This document shows, in pieces, positions 9,422 to 18,520 of a stretch of 64,000 nucleotides of DNA (positions are counted from its first letter, which is position 1; every line of letters starts with the position of its first letter). The translations under genes were made by a program, and so were the position numbers. Source of the DNA: Pseudoxanthomonas sp. z9 (lineage in GTDB: Bacteria; Pseudomonadota; Gammaproteobacteria; Xanthomonadales; Xanthomonadaceae); the NCBI RefSeq assembly GCF_006542425.1, contig NZ_VFID01000011.1:250001-314000 (forward strand). Direction: 5' to 3'. The notes beneath the pieces were generated by a model. The model had not been told where the DNA came from. It made no database searches and saw only the letters and a list, made by a program, of their open reading frames with translations.

Positions 9422-11244
9422 GCTTGCGCGTGCGTGTCTGGATACTCCTGTTGTGCCTGCTATGGCCTGGATTGGCAGGGGCGCAGCCGGCCCGGACGGT
9501 GACCATTGATCGCGCCGAGGCGGTGCGGACTGGTTGGAATGAATCCGCACCGCCGGACCGTGGCTGGGAGCCCGTGCAGTTGGTCGACTTCTGGGACAGG
9601 CGCTGGCCGGACCATGATGGCGTCGTCTGGTATCGGTTGCGATGGCAACAGGCGGATGCCCGCCAGCCCATCGGCCTGCTGGTGAACTACATCTGCCTGT
9701 CCGGCGCGATCTACGTCAACGGCAATCTGGTGGCGCGCGACCCGAGTCTGGTCGAGCCGCTGTCGCGCGCCTGGGTGGCGCCGTATTACCAACTGATTCC
9801 GTCGGCGCTGCTGCGCCAGGGCGAGAACACCCTGCTGGTGCGGGTCTCGGGCCTTTCGGCCTACCAACCCGGATTCGGTACCGTGACGGTGGGCGAACCC
9901 GCTGCCGTGCAGGCGTTGTATCGGCAGGAACGTTTCGCGCGCCACGACATCAAGTTGATCAACGTTGCCATGAGCGTGGTGATGGGGGGCCTGTTCCTGA
10001 TGCTGTGGCTGTTCCGTCGCCAGGATTCGGTCTACGGCTGGTTCGCCCTTTCGGAGCTGGCGGGATCGCTGTACGGCGCGAATTACATCGTTTCCAGTCC
10101 CTGGCCGTTCACCACCACCGACGGCTGGCAGGCGTTCGTGGTGGCGATGTACCTGGTGACCGGCGCGAGTTACACGATGTTCCTGTTCCGCTACGCGGAG
10201 CGGCGGTTTCCGCGCATCGAGACGATGATGGCGCTGGTGAGCGTGGCCGCGGTCGCAACCGCCCTGCTGGCGCCGGGCTGGATGGGACCGGCGCGCACGC
10301 CTTGGATCGTGGTGGGAGGCCTGTTCTTCTACCTCGGCATCGGCTACTTCCTGGCGCAGGCGTGGCGGCGGCGTCGGATCGACTTCCTGGTGCTGGCCGC
10401 CTGCCTGTTGCTGCCGGTGCTGGTGTCCTTCTATGACTTCGCCCTGTTTTTCGGCTGGGTGCACAGCGATACCTATTTGCTCAGCCTCACCTCGGTGCTG
10501 ACGCTGGTCGGCATCGGCTTTGTCCTGTCCCACCGCTTCGTCACCGCGATGCGGCGTATCGAGGGGTTCAACGATGAACTGCGGCAGGAAGTGGTGGCGG
10601 CGACATCACGCTTGTCGGACACACTGTCGCAACAGCATGCGCTGGAACTGGCGCATGGCCGGGCGGGGGAACGCCTGCAACTGGTACGCGATCTGCACGA
10701 CGGTTTCGGCGGCACCCTGGTGGGCGCCATCGCCCAACTGGAGAACGCGCCGGAAGACACGACCAAGGCGCAGATCGTGGGCACGCTGAAGGAAATGCGT
10801 GACGATCTGCGACTGGTGATCGACAGTACCGCGCGGGAGCAGGCGGCACTGGCGGCGCAGCTGGCGCCGCTGCGGCATCGGCTGGGCCGGCTGCTGGAGA
10901 CCGCCGACATTGACAGCCGGTGGCAACTGGAAGGACTGGAGGGCATCGAACTCGGTCCCGCGCGCAGCCTGGACTTGATGCGTTTGTTGCAGGAAGCGCT
11001 GACCAACGTGTTCAAGCACAGCCGGGCCCGCCAGGTGAATGTTCGCCTGGCCAGGGCGGATGACCGCTTGCAGTTGCATATCGAGGACGACGGACAGGGC
11101 TTGGTGGGCGAGGGCGATGGGTTGGTCCCCGGTGCCGGGCTGGGCAGCATGCGGGCGCGCGCCCAGCGCCTCGGCGGGCAGCTCCGCATCGAATCGAACA
11201 CCGGGGGAACCCGGCTGCGGCTGGAGTTTCCACTGCTGGCCTGA
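9418..11244 (+). CDS. Sensor histidine kinase with periplasmic jellyroll and seven-transmembrane (7TMR-DISM) module
   Basis: A 608-residue NarX/DesK-class (HisKA_3) kinase. It starts at a GTG overlapping the upstream TGA. A signal sequence leads to a periplasmic galactose-binding-like domain (about residues 30-170), the 7TMR-DISM-type extracellular fold. Seven hydrophobic helices follow (about 180-375), then a coiled coil, and the phospho-acceptor H427 in [17 protein letters not shown]. The ATPase domain has [10 protein letters not shown] (N box), EDDGQGL (G1) and [14 protein letters not shown]. Periplasmic domains of this type often sense small molecules or carbohydrates; the ligand here is unknown. 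It should phosphorylate the preceding regulator. Confidence 0.92.
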   Translation: MSLRVRVWILLLCLLWPGLAGAQPARTVTIDRAEAVRTGWNESAPPDRGWEPVQLVDFWDRRWPDHDGVVWYRLRWQQADARQPIGLLVNYICLSGAIYVNGNLVARDPSLVEPLSRAWVAPYYQLIPSALLRQGENTLLVRVSGLSAYQPGFGTVTVGEPAAVQALYRQERFARHDIKLINVAMSVVMGGLFLMLWLFRRQDSVYGWFALSELAGSLYGANYIVSSPWPFTTTDGWQAFVVAMYLVTGASYTMFLFRYAERRFPRIETMMALVSVAAVATALLAPGWMGPARTPWIVVGGLFFYLGIGYFLAQAWRRRRIDFLVLAACLLLPVLVSFYDFALFFGWVHSDTYLLSLTSVLTLVGIGFVLSHRFVTAMRRIEGFNDELRQEVVAATSRLSDTLSQQHALELAHGRAGERLQLVRDLHDGFGGTLVGAIAQLENAPEDTTKAQIVGTLKEMRDDLRLVIDSTAREQAALAAQLAPLRHRLGRLLETADIDSRWQLEGLEGIELGPARSLDLMRLLQEALTNVFKHSRARQVNVRLARADDRLQLHIEDDGQGLVGEGDGLVPGAGLGSMRARAQRLGGQLRIESNTGGTRLRLEFPLLA

Positions 11245-11380
11245 GCCAGGCCTGCATGCGTCGACAGGGGACTACCTGATTCCGGGGATGTCCGATGCGG
11301 ACGACGGAGGGCACGCTCTTGCGCGCCCGGGAAGACGAGACGTCTTCCGGGGAAACCGTCCGTCACGCTGGAGCGCCCCC

Positions 11381-12988
11381 ATGGATTCCGTCCACACTGT
11401 CCGCCGCCGATTCCCGACGGTTTCCGTTCTCGTACCCGGGGTCTGCGGCGTACTTCTGGCTGCGGCGCTGGTGCTGCCGATGCCCACAGCGTTCGCACAA
11501 GCGACCGGCGGAACCGGAACCGAACCCTGCACCCAGAATCCAGGCAGCCAGGACATTGCATGCGGCACGGGGAGTTCCGCGAGCAATGCTGGCCAGCCCG
11601 GTCCTAATCAGCCTGGCTGGAGCAGCTCGGCCGGCGGTGCCGGTGGCACCGGCAACACGGCCATCGGCAACGGCGCCCAGTCGGGCAACGGTGGCACGGG
11701 CGCCAATGGCACGGCGGGCGGCAACGGTGGCGTGGGTGGAACCGGGGGATCACGCAACATCGCGATCGGCCAGAACAGCCAGGCCGGGTTGGGCGGCGGC
11801 GGCGGCGAGGGTGTCGCGGGGGGCACAGGGGGCATGGGGGGGAGCGGCGGCAATGACAACATCGCGCTGGGCAACAACAGCGTGGCCGGATCGGGAGGGA
11901 ATGGCGCTGACATGTGCTGCGGCTTCCCTGGGGCAACCGGGACAGCGGGAACGAATGGCAACACCGCACTCGGGAATGGCGCCAGCGCCACGGGTGGCAA
12001 TTCGGTGGCACTGGGTGCCGGCAGCAACGATGGCGGCGAGGCGAACGTCGTCTCGGTGGGATCCGCATCATCCCAGCGCCGCGTGACCCATGTCGCGGCG
12101 GGCACCGCCGCGAACGACGCGGTCAATGTTGCGCAGATGAACAATGGCGATGCCGCGACGCTGGCGTCGGCCAATGACTATGCCGACGCGCGGGAAGCCG
12201 CTGTCCGCAGTGACATGGCGGCGGGCAACGCGGCGTCCCTGGCCGATGCCCAGGCCTACGCCGACACCGCGACTGCGAATGCCTTGACGGCCGCCAACAG
12301 CCATGCCGATGCGGGGGATGCGCAGACGTTGAGCGCGGCGATGAGCCATGCCGATGCGGGCGATGCACAGACGTTGAACGCGGCGAGGAGTCACGCCGAC
12401 GCGGGTGACGTGCAGACGTTGAACGCGGCGATGAGCCATGCCGATGCGGGTGATGCGCAGACGTTGAGCGCGGCGAGAAGTCACGCGGATGCGGGTGACG
12501 TGCAGACGTTGAACGCGGCGAGGAATCACGCCGATGCGGGCGATGCGCAGACCTTGAACACGGCGAGGAGTCACGCCGACGCGGGTGACGCGAGAACATT
12601 GGATGCCGCCCGCGACCACGCCGATGCCGGCGATGCGGCGACGCTCGCCTCCGCGAATGCGTATACCGATGCCCGCTTCTCCGAACTCACCGGACTGGCT
12701 GACGATTTCGAGGCTTTCCGCGGCGACGTGGATCGTCGCATCAACCAGATGGATCGCCGGATCGACAAGATGGCCGCGATGAGCGGAGCCTATGCGGGCA
12801 TGGCCATGAACACCGCCGGTCTCGCGGGCAGGAACCGGGTCGGCGTGGGCGTCGGTTCGCAAGGCGGGGAACAGGCAATGGCGATCGGCTACCAGCGCGT
12901 GGTCGGAAACCGCGCCAGCGTTTCGATTGGCGCGGCGTTCGGCGGCGGCGAGAAGAGCGTGTCGGCCGGCGCGGGATTCAGCTGGTAG
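11381..12988 (+). CDS. Trimeric autotransporter adhesin (YadA-like) 1
   Basis: A 535-residue trimeric autotransporter. A signal peptide (to about residue 38, PTAFAQA) is followed by a glycine/asparagine-rich head with YadA-type IALGNNS/IAIGQNS strands, a neck ([26 protein letters not shown]), an alanine/aspartate-rich stalk with eight 15-residue repeats, and a membrane anchor ending GFSW with a C-terminal aromatic residue. GGAG seven bases before the ATG supports the start; the open frame upstream belongs to the kinase region. It sits directly after the two-component genes with no obvious terminator between. It probably mediates attachment or aggregation. The glycine-rich region is unlike classic heads and may be a species-specific ligand surface. 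Confidence 0.88.
   Translation: MDSVHTVRRRFPTVSVLVPGVCGVLLAAALVLPMPTAFAQATGGTGTEPCTQNPGSQDIACGTGSSASNAGQPGPNQPGWSSSAGGAGGTGNTAIGNGAQSGNGGTGANGTAGGNGGVGGTGGSRNIAIGQNSQAGLGGGGGEGVAGGTGGMGGSGGNDNIALGNNSVAGSGGNGADMCCGFPGATGTAGTNGNTALGNGASATGGNSVALGAGSNDGGEANVVSVGSASSQRRVTHVAAGTAANDAVNVAQMNNGDAATLASANDYADAREAAVRSDMAAGNAASLADAQAYADTATANALTAANSHADAGDAQTLSAAMSHADAGDAQTLNAARSHADAGDVQTLNAAMSHADAGDAQTLSAARSHADAGDVQTLNAARNHADAGDAQTLNTARSHADAGDARTLDAARDHADAGDAATLASANAYTDARFSELTGLADDFEAFRGDVDRRINQMDRRIDKMAAMSGAYAGMAMNTAGLAGRNRVGVGVGSQGGEQAMAIGYQRVVGNRASVSIGAAFGGGEKSVSAGAGFSW
12299..12658 (+). repeat. Eight tandem 45-bp repeats encoding a 15-residue stalk unit
   Basis: Units begin at 12299, 12344, 12389, 12434, 12479, 12524, 12569 and 12614, each 45 bases long and in frame. 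Each encodes a version of [15 protein letters not shown]; the last copy is the most diverged. A 15-residue period fits the right-handed 15/4 coiled coil known from YadA stalks. High DNA identity between units suggests recent expansion and potential for copy-number change. Confidence 0.9.
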
Positions 12989-13285
12989 CAAATCGGAACG
13001 GGATGCGCGGGCGGGCACTCCACACTTTCCGAATCGGCTGGAGAACAGCCGGCGGGGCATGGCCGCCAGGAGGGGATATCCCGGGAAACAACGCGCGGAC
13101 AGGTTCGTGATGACGCAGCCCTGGCGCAGGCCGGGAACGGGTGCGGCGCGTCTGCCGGTCGCGGACGTCGGCGGCAGTGGCCGCCGGCAGGAAAAATTCC
13201 CGTTGTTCCCACCATGCAATGCGCCATGCCGAAGAACTTCGCTACCATGCATGCGGCCTCTTTGCCGGGTCGTGATGGAGGGGCG

Positions 13286-13834
13286 ATGGGAGACGACCTC
13301 ACCCGCCTGCTGCAGGGCTGGCGTGCCGGCGACGCAATGGCGCGGGATCGCCTGTTGTCCGACGTCTATGACACCCTGCGCGAAATGGCCCGGATGCGCT
13401 GGCATCGGCATGGCGCAAGCCACACCCTGCAGCCGACCGCCGTGGTCAACGAAGCGATGCTGCGCCTGCTCGGGAACGAGGTCGACTGGCAGGACAGGGC
13501 ACATTTCTTCGCGATGGCGGCACTGAAGATGCGCGCGGTGATGGTCGACCACGCGCGCGCGCAACTGGCCGAGAAACGTGGCGGCGAAGTGGCGGTGCTC
13601 ACGCTGTCGCACGCCGAATCGGTCGCCGGCAACGAGGCGTTCGACGTGCTGGCGCTGGATCTGGCGCTGCAGCGGCTGGCCCGTCGGGACCCACGGGCGG
13701 CCCAGGGCCTGGAAATGGCCTATTTCGGTGGCATGGAACGTGACGAAATCGCCTGTGTGCTGGGGGTCTCTCCCTCTACCATCGACCGCGACCTGAAAGT
13801 GGCCAAGGCCTGGCTGCGCAAGGAACTGGCCTGA
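13286..13834 (+). CDS. ECF-type RNA polymerase sigma factor (TIGR02999-like)
   Basis: A 182-residue protein of the ECF sigma subgroup common in xanthomonads and typically encoded beside Ser/Thr protein kinases. N-terminal sigma-2 features include LLSDVYDTLREMARMRWHRHG and HTLQPTAVVNEAMLRLL. The linker contains FFAMAALKMRAVMVDHAR. The sigma-4 helix-turn-helix is MERDEIACVLGVSPSTIDRDLKVAKAWLRKEL. GGAGGGG five bases before ATG 13286 fixes the start. The kinase gene starts 28 bases downstream, so they are probably one operon, with the kinase acting as the controlling partner in place of a classic anti-sigma factor. The gap before it (12989-13285) holds a GC hairpin at 13169-13186. Confidence 0.9.
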   Translation: MGDDLTRLLQGWRAGDAMARDRLLSDVYDTLREMARMRWHRHGASHTLQPTAVVNEAMLRLLGNEVDWQDRAHFFAMAALKMRAVMVDHARAQLAEKRGGEVAVLTLSHAESVAGNEAFDVLALDLALQRLARRDPRAAQGLEMAYFGGMERDEIACVLGVSPSTIDRDLKVAKAWLRKELA

Positions 13835-13862
13835 CCGGCCATGCGGCCCCACGGGGGAGACG

Positions 13863-16607
13863 ATGGAATCCGTGCACTGGGAGTCGTTGCGGCACCTGTT
13901 CGAATCCGTCTGCGATCTGCCGCCCTCCCGATGGCGGGAGGAGCTGGAACGCGTCAGCGATGATCCGGCCCTGATCGAAGAGGCGATGGCGATGCTGCGG
14001 GCGCGTACCGCCAGCTTCGAGCGCGCGCTGGAGCCTTTGCGCGATCTGCTGAGCGCCTCGCCGGAACCCGAACTGAGCGTCGGCGATCGCGTCGGCCCCT
14101 GGCGCCTGATGCACCGGCTGGCCAGCGGTGGCATGGGCACGGTGTTCGTGGCCGAGCGCGACGACGAATCGTTCCGGCAGTGCGTGGCGATCAAACTGCT
14201 GCGCAGCGCGCTCGCCGACCCCGCTCTGGTGCAGCGACTCATCGCGGAGCGGCAGATCCTGGCCGAACTGCGGCATGCCAATATCGCGCGCCTGTACGAC
14301 GGCGGCACCACTCCGGCCGGGCAGCCCTATCTGGTGATGGAGTACGTCGACGGCGTCGCCCTGGACGCGTATTGCCACGCGCACGGGCTGGATCTGGACG
14401 CACGCATCACGTTGTTCCTGAAGGTCTGCGACGCGGTGCAGGCGGCGCACCGGCAACTGGTGATCCACTGCGATCTCAAGCCCAGCAATGTGCTGGTTCG
14501 CGCGGATGGCGAGCCGGTGCTGCTGGATTTCGGCATTGCCCGCTGGATGGGTGCCGCCGGCGGTGACGATGCGGCGGGCTTCTGCACGCCGGCCTATGCC
14601 AGTCCGGAGCTGCGCAGCGGCGGCGGACCCGTGAATACGGCCAGCGATGTATTCAGCCTCGGCGTGCTGCTGGCGGAACTGCTGTCGGGCCAGCGCATCG
14701 AGCGTGGTCTCCAGGATGCGTTCCAGCCCGTCGCCAAGCCCAGTGAAGCCGCAGCGCCGGATTGCGCCTGGCGGCGTCGCCTGCGAGGCGACCTCGACGC
14801 CATCGTGATGCGTGCCTGCGCGATCGATCCGGCGCGGCGATACCCCTCGGTGGAAGCGCTCGCCGGCGATCTCCTGCGTCATCGCAGCCACCATCCGGTC
14901 AGCGCGCGCGCCGCGACGTTTCCCTATCGCCTGCGTTGCTGGGGGCGGCGCCACTGGCGCGCGGTCGCGCTGGCCGGTGCCGCGTCGGTGGCCGCGCTGC
15001 TGTTCGTCGCCCGCCTGGAAATGGAGCGTGATCGCGCGGAGCGCGAGGCGGCCACGGCGGAACAGGTCAGCGACTTCCTGGTGGATACCTTCAATGCCGC
15101 GGACCCGCGCATGCGGGGCGCGAAGGGCACCGAAGAACCCACCGCGCGCAACGTGCTCGATGTGGGCGTGGCCAAGGTGGACGCCGAACTGGCGCAGAGT
15201 CCCGCCGTGCTGGCGCGCATGCGCCTGGTCCTGGGCCGCGCCTACGCCAATCTGGGCGAGCGCAAGCGCGCCGAAGCCATGCTCCGGCAGGCCGGCGAAG
15301 CCCTGCGGCAGCCTTCGCTCGGCCGCCCCGATCTGGCGGCGCAGGCCTACAGCCATCTGTCCACGCTGATGAGCAACCAGATGCGCGCCGATGACGCGCT
15401 GGTGGCCGCCGAGCAGGCACTGTCTCTGCGCATGGCGCACGATCGCACGCCGGCCGCACTCGCCGATTCCTACAACGTGCTGGGCCTGGCGAAGAAGACC
15501 GCGGTGGACTTCCCCGGTGCCCGGGCCGCCTACGCGCAGGCGTTGAAACTGCACCTGCAGGTGTACGGCCCGGACGCGCTGGAAACCGCCGGGCTGCTGC
15601 ACAACATGGCATTGCTTTACCGCACGGAAGGGGATGCGGAAGCGGCCGAATCCCACTATCGGCGCGCACTGGCGATCAAGGTGCGGCAGGCCCCGCGCAG
15701 CGTGACCCTGCACAACAGCCGGCAAGGGTTGGCGATGGTGCTCGCGTCACGGGGACGCTTCACCGAAGCGGCGCAGTTGCTGCGCGAGAACGTGGCGCTG
15801 GCCGAGGCGCTGATCGGCCGCGAGAGCGAGCGTGCCGCCGATACCGAAATGAAACTGGCGATGGTGCTGCAGCAATCCGGAGATTACATCGGCGCCGGCA
15901 AGCACTATCGCGAAGCCCTGGGCATCACCGAGCGGGTCCTCGGCCGGGACAGCATCGACTATGCGGTGGTGGCCAGCCAGTTGGCGACGCTGGAGGAGCA
16001 GCGCGGTGATCTGGCGGCCGCCGAGCCGCTGTACCGCGTCGCGACCGAGATACGGCGCGCGCGCCGGCCTCCCGGGGACCGTACCCGGGTCCGCAACGAG
16101 GTCTATTGGGCACGCGTGCTCGCGCGGATGGGACGGATGCCGGAGGCCAGCGCGCTGATGGAACGCGCGCTGCCCGCCTGGCAGGGATTCTTCGTTGCCG
16201 ACAGCGATTCGCCGGAGCGGATCAACACGCGGCTGGTCCAGGCCGAATGGCTGCTGCGAAAGGGCCTGTGGGAGGAGGCGCGGGCATCGTTGCCGGACGT
16301 GCCGGCCGACAATCCCGCCGCGGCGCTGGAGCGGCAGTCGCTGCTGGCCGAGATCGCCAGCCGGCGCGGTGCTCCGGAGGCCGTCGCGGAATGGAAACGC
16401 GCGGTGGCGATGTCCACCGGCTTCACCGGCGCGGACAGCGCGGTGACCGCGCAGTTGCGCGTGCCGTATGCGGAGGCGTTGCTGGCCGCCGGCGACAGCG
16501 CCAACGCGCGACGCGAGCTGGCCAGCGCCGAGGTGCCACTGCGACGCCAGCTCAGTCCGCACGCCCGGGACCTGCAACGGATGGAGGCGGCGCGGGCGCG
16601 ATTGTGA
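13863..16607 (+). CDS. Transmembrane Ser/Thr protein kinase with extracytoplasmic TPR repeats
   Basis: A 914-residue bacterial receptor kinase. The Hanks-type domain (about residues 78-340) has the glycine loop LASGGMGTVF, catalytic lysine K111 in VAIKLL, a catalytic loop IHCDLKPSNVL (D204, HCD rather than HRD), DFGIA at 222 and YASPEL in the activation segment. A single helix near 365-385 (WRAVALAGAASVAALLFVARL) puts the rest outside the cytoplasmic membrane. That part is an array of tetratricopeptide-like repeats, for example LADSYNVLGLAKKTAVDFPGA. It follows the ECF sigma gene closely and probably regulates it by phosphorylation, as proposed for this family pairing; that link is inference. 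Confidence 0.92.
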   Translation: MESVHWESLRHLFESVCDLPPSRWREELERVSDDPALIEEAMAMLRARTASFERALEPLRDLLSASPEPELSVGDRVGPWRLMHRLASGGMGTVFVAERDDESFRQCVAIKLLRSALADPALVQRLIAERQILAELRHANIARLYDGGTTPAGQPYLVMEYVDGVALDAYCHAHGLDLDARITLFLKVCDAVQAAHRQLVIHCDLKPSNVLVRADGEPVLLDFGIARWMGAAGGDDAAGFCTPAYASPELRSGGGPVNTASDVFSLGVLLAELLSGQRIERGLQDAFQPVAKPSEAAAPDCAWRRRLRGDLDAIVMRACAIDPARRYPSVEALAGDLLRHRSHHPVSARAATFPYRLRCWGRRHWRAVALAGAASVAALLFVARLEMERDRAEREAATAEQVSDFLVDTFNAADPRMRGAKGTEEPTARNVLDVGVAKVDAELAQSPAVLARMRLVLGRAYANLGERKRAEAMLRQAGEALRQPSLGRPDLAAQAYSHLSTLMSNQMRADDALVAAEQALSLRMAHDRTPAALADSYNVLGLAKKTAVDFPGARAAYAQALKLHLQVYGPDALETAGLLHNMALLYRTEGDAEAAESHYRRALAIKVRQAPRSVTLHNSRQGLAMVLASRGRFTEAAQLLRENVALAEALIGRESERAADTEMKLAMVLQQSGDYIGAGKHYREALGITERVLGRDSIDYAVVASQLATLEEQRGDLAAAEPLYRVATEIRRARRPPGDRTRVRNEVYWARVLARMGRMPEASALMERALPAWQGFFVADSDSPERINTRLVQAEWLLRKGLWEEARASLPDVPADNPAAALERQSLLAEIASRRGAPEAVAEWKRAVAMSTGFTGADSAVTAQLRVPYAEALLAAGDSANARRELASAEVPLRRQLSPHARDLQRMEAARARL

Positions 16608-16642
16608 CGCGCCCGCATCCGCGGTGGCTCCGGGCCGTTGTC

Positions 16643-16679
16643 AAAAAAGCGGGCGGCGCGATGAAGGCATGCGCCGCCC
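16643..16679 (-). terminator. Rho-independent terminator of autotransporter 2
   Basis: Read on the minus strand, GGGCGGCGC and GCGCCGCCC form a 9-bp stem around an 11-base loop and are followed by GC and six T. It begins 10 bases after the stop of the minus-strand autotransporter gene and lies between two convergent genes. Confidence 0.85.
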
Positions 16680-16688
16680 ACACGCCGA

Positions 16689-18302
16689 TCAGAGGTCGAC
16701 GCCGAAGCCGATGCCGGCCGATTTCTCGCTGCCGCTGAAAGCACCGCCCAACGAGAACGACGCGCGCTGGCCGATGCGGCGGCCATAGCCGATCGACAGC
16801 GCCTGTTCGCCACCCTGGAAGCCGGCGCCGATGGCGACACGGCCCCGCGGACTCTGCGACCCGGCGGCATTGATCGCCATGTTGAGCATGGCGGACCCCA
16901 TCGCCCCCTGGCGATCGATACGTCGATCCTGATGTTGCAGGCGACGGTCGATGTTGTCGAAGCGGTCGCTGATCGTGCCCGCATCCAGGCCAACCAACTG
17001 CGCGATCTGGCTGTCGGTGTAGGCGTTGGCCGCCGACAGCGTTTCAGCGTCGCCGGCTTCCATGTCGTTGCGGATGGCGGCTTCGCGGTTGTCGGTATAG
17101 GCATTGGCCGCGGTGCCGCCGGTGGCGACCGCGGTGTCGGTGTAGGCGTTGGCCGTCGCCAGGGTGGCCTGCAGCTGCGACAGGTTGACCGCATCGGTGG
17201 CGCCGGTGCCGGCGGCGACGTTGACGATGCGTCGTTCGCTGCCGACGCTGCCGATCGATACCGTGTTGGCTTGGTCCGCAATGGAGCCGGCGCCCAGCGC
17301 AACGGCGTTGTCGCCTTGCGTGGTGACCATGCTGTGTGCGCCCAGCGCGGTGCCGTTGGTGGCATGGATTGCCGACGCTGCGCCGAAGGCGCTGGTCGAT
17401 TCGGCGTTTGCCTTCGCGCCCGCGCCGAACGCGCTGCTGTCCAGCGCGGCGGCTTCGGTGGATTCATCCGCCTGGCGGATGCCGTCGCCATTGACATCCC
17501 GCCATCCGCCCACGGCGGTGCCGTTCTCGCCGCCTGCATCGCTGTTCTCGCCAATCGCGACGGCGCTGCGGCCCGTGGCCGATGCGTCGTGGCCCAGGGC
17601 CGCGCTGCCGGCCCCGCCGGCCCGGCTGGAATAGCCCACGGCGGTGCCGTCGGCACCATCGGCGTAGCTATGTCCGCCCAGTGCCGTGCTGTCTTCGCCG
17701 GATGATTCGGCATAGAGGCCCATGGCCGTGCTGCCGCTGCCGGACGATCGGCTGGAATAGCCCACCGCAATGCTGTAATCGCCGGTCGCCACGCCCATCA
17801 CGCCGATGCCGGCTTCGCCGGAGGCGCTGCCGGCGATGGCGAGGCTGGCCCAGCCGGAGGCGTTGGCGTTGCCACCCAGCGCGGTGGCGAAATCGTTGGT
17901 CGCCTGCGCGGCCGCGCCCACGGCGGTGGTTCGCTGTGCGCTGGCGATGGTGATTTCATCCAGCCCCACCAGGCCGTCGTTGTTGAGGTCGCGCCAACTG
18001 CCTATCGCGGTGCTTCCGTTGCCCGTGGCCAGGGCGCTCGTGCCCAGCGCGGTACTCTCGAACGTGGCCACGCTGCTGGCGCCGAGCGCGACGCCGCCCG
18101 CCGAAGCGCTGGCGTTGGTACCGCAGGCCAGCGAATTGCTGCCCAATGCGTTGGCGCCCGCGCCATCCTCGCCGGCGGTGGCCAGATCGCAGACGTCGCC
18201 GGCCCAGGCCGGGGCGGCGATCAGGAAGGACAGGGTCAACGCCAGGCGGTGAAGGCGCGGGCGGGCGGGTGAAGCGGAACAAACAGATTGCCGGGTGTGC
18301 AT
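16689..18302 (-). CDS. Trimeric autotransporter adhesin (YadA-like) 2, with EF-hand-like loops in the head
   Basis: A 537-residue protein. A signal peptide ends near APAWA. A long head of YadA-type repeats follows, with many variants of STALG, TAVGY and AIGENS. A neck (VSIGSVGSERRIVNVAAGTGATDAVNLSQL), a short stalk with TANAYTD segments and a barrel anchor (RGRVAIGAGFQGGEQALSIGYG) follow. Two head insertions, WRDLNNDGLVGLDE and WRDVNGDGIRQADE, match the DxNxDG calcium-loop pattern. The protein ends GFGVDL rather than in an aromatic residue, which is unusual for the anchor. MHTRQSV is taken as the start; the upstream frame extension is not signal-like. A hairpin (CGCCCGGA with TCCGGGCG, 18334-18353) lies in the leader. 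Confidence 0.88.
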   Translation of the reverse strand: MHTRQSVCSASPARPRLHRLALTLSFLIAAPAWAGDVCDLATAGEDGAGANALGSNSLACGTNASASAGGVALGASSVATFESTALGTSALATGNGSTAIGSWRDLNNDGLVGLDEITIASAQRTTAVGAAAQATNDFATALGGNANASGWASLAIAGSASGEAGIGVMGVATGDYSIAVGYSSRSSGSGSTAMGLYAESSGEDSTALGGHSYADGADGTAVGYSSRAGGAGSAALGHDASATGRSAVAIGENSDAGGENGTAVGGWRDVNGDGIRQADESTEAAALDSSAFGAGAKANAESTSAFGAASAIHATNGTALGAHSMVTTQGDNAVALGAGSIADQANTVSIGSVGSERRIVNVAAGTGATDAVNLSQLQATLATANAYTDTAVATGGTAANAYTDNREAAIRNDMEAGDAETLSAANAYTDSQIAQLVGLDAGTISDRFDNIDRRLQHQDRRIDRQGAMGSAMLNMAINAAGSQSPRGRVAIGAGFQGGEQALSIGYGRRIGQRASFSLGGAFSGSEKSAGIGFGVDL

Positions 18303-18520
18303 GAACGCATCTCCATGGAGGGTGGGAAAACCGCGCCCGGAGCTTTCCGGGCGTGTCTGGTTCCCAAACCGCGTTCCATGGCGGGCGAGCGTCATTTTTT
18401 TTGCGAGGCCGGCGACCGGCACCCGTAAACAGGCCCGCCCGCACCTTGTTGGGCAGATGGCGGCGGTGTGCGGAAAGACTGTTTCAAGGCCGGATGCCCG
18501 GCGCGGCGCCTGTTGTCAGC

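Noticed and set aside
12299-12658. Tandem 45-bp repeats considered as a CRISPR array
   Set aside because: There are no unique spacers; units are contiguous, in frame and encode a coiled-coil stalk.
12068-14311. A 747-codon minus-strand open frame over the autotransporter and ECF sigma genes
   Set aside because: It is antisense to well-supported genes and its repeats merely mirror the 45-bp stalk repeats.
13776-15725. A 649-codon minus-strand open frame opposite the Ser/Thr kinase
   Set aside because: The plus strand encodes an unmistakable kinase-TPR protein; the antisense translation has no family features.
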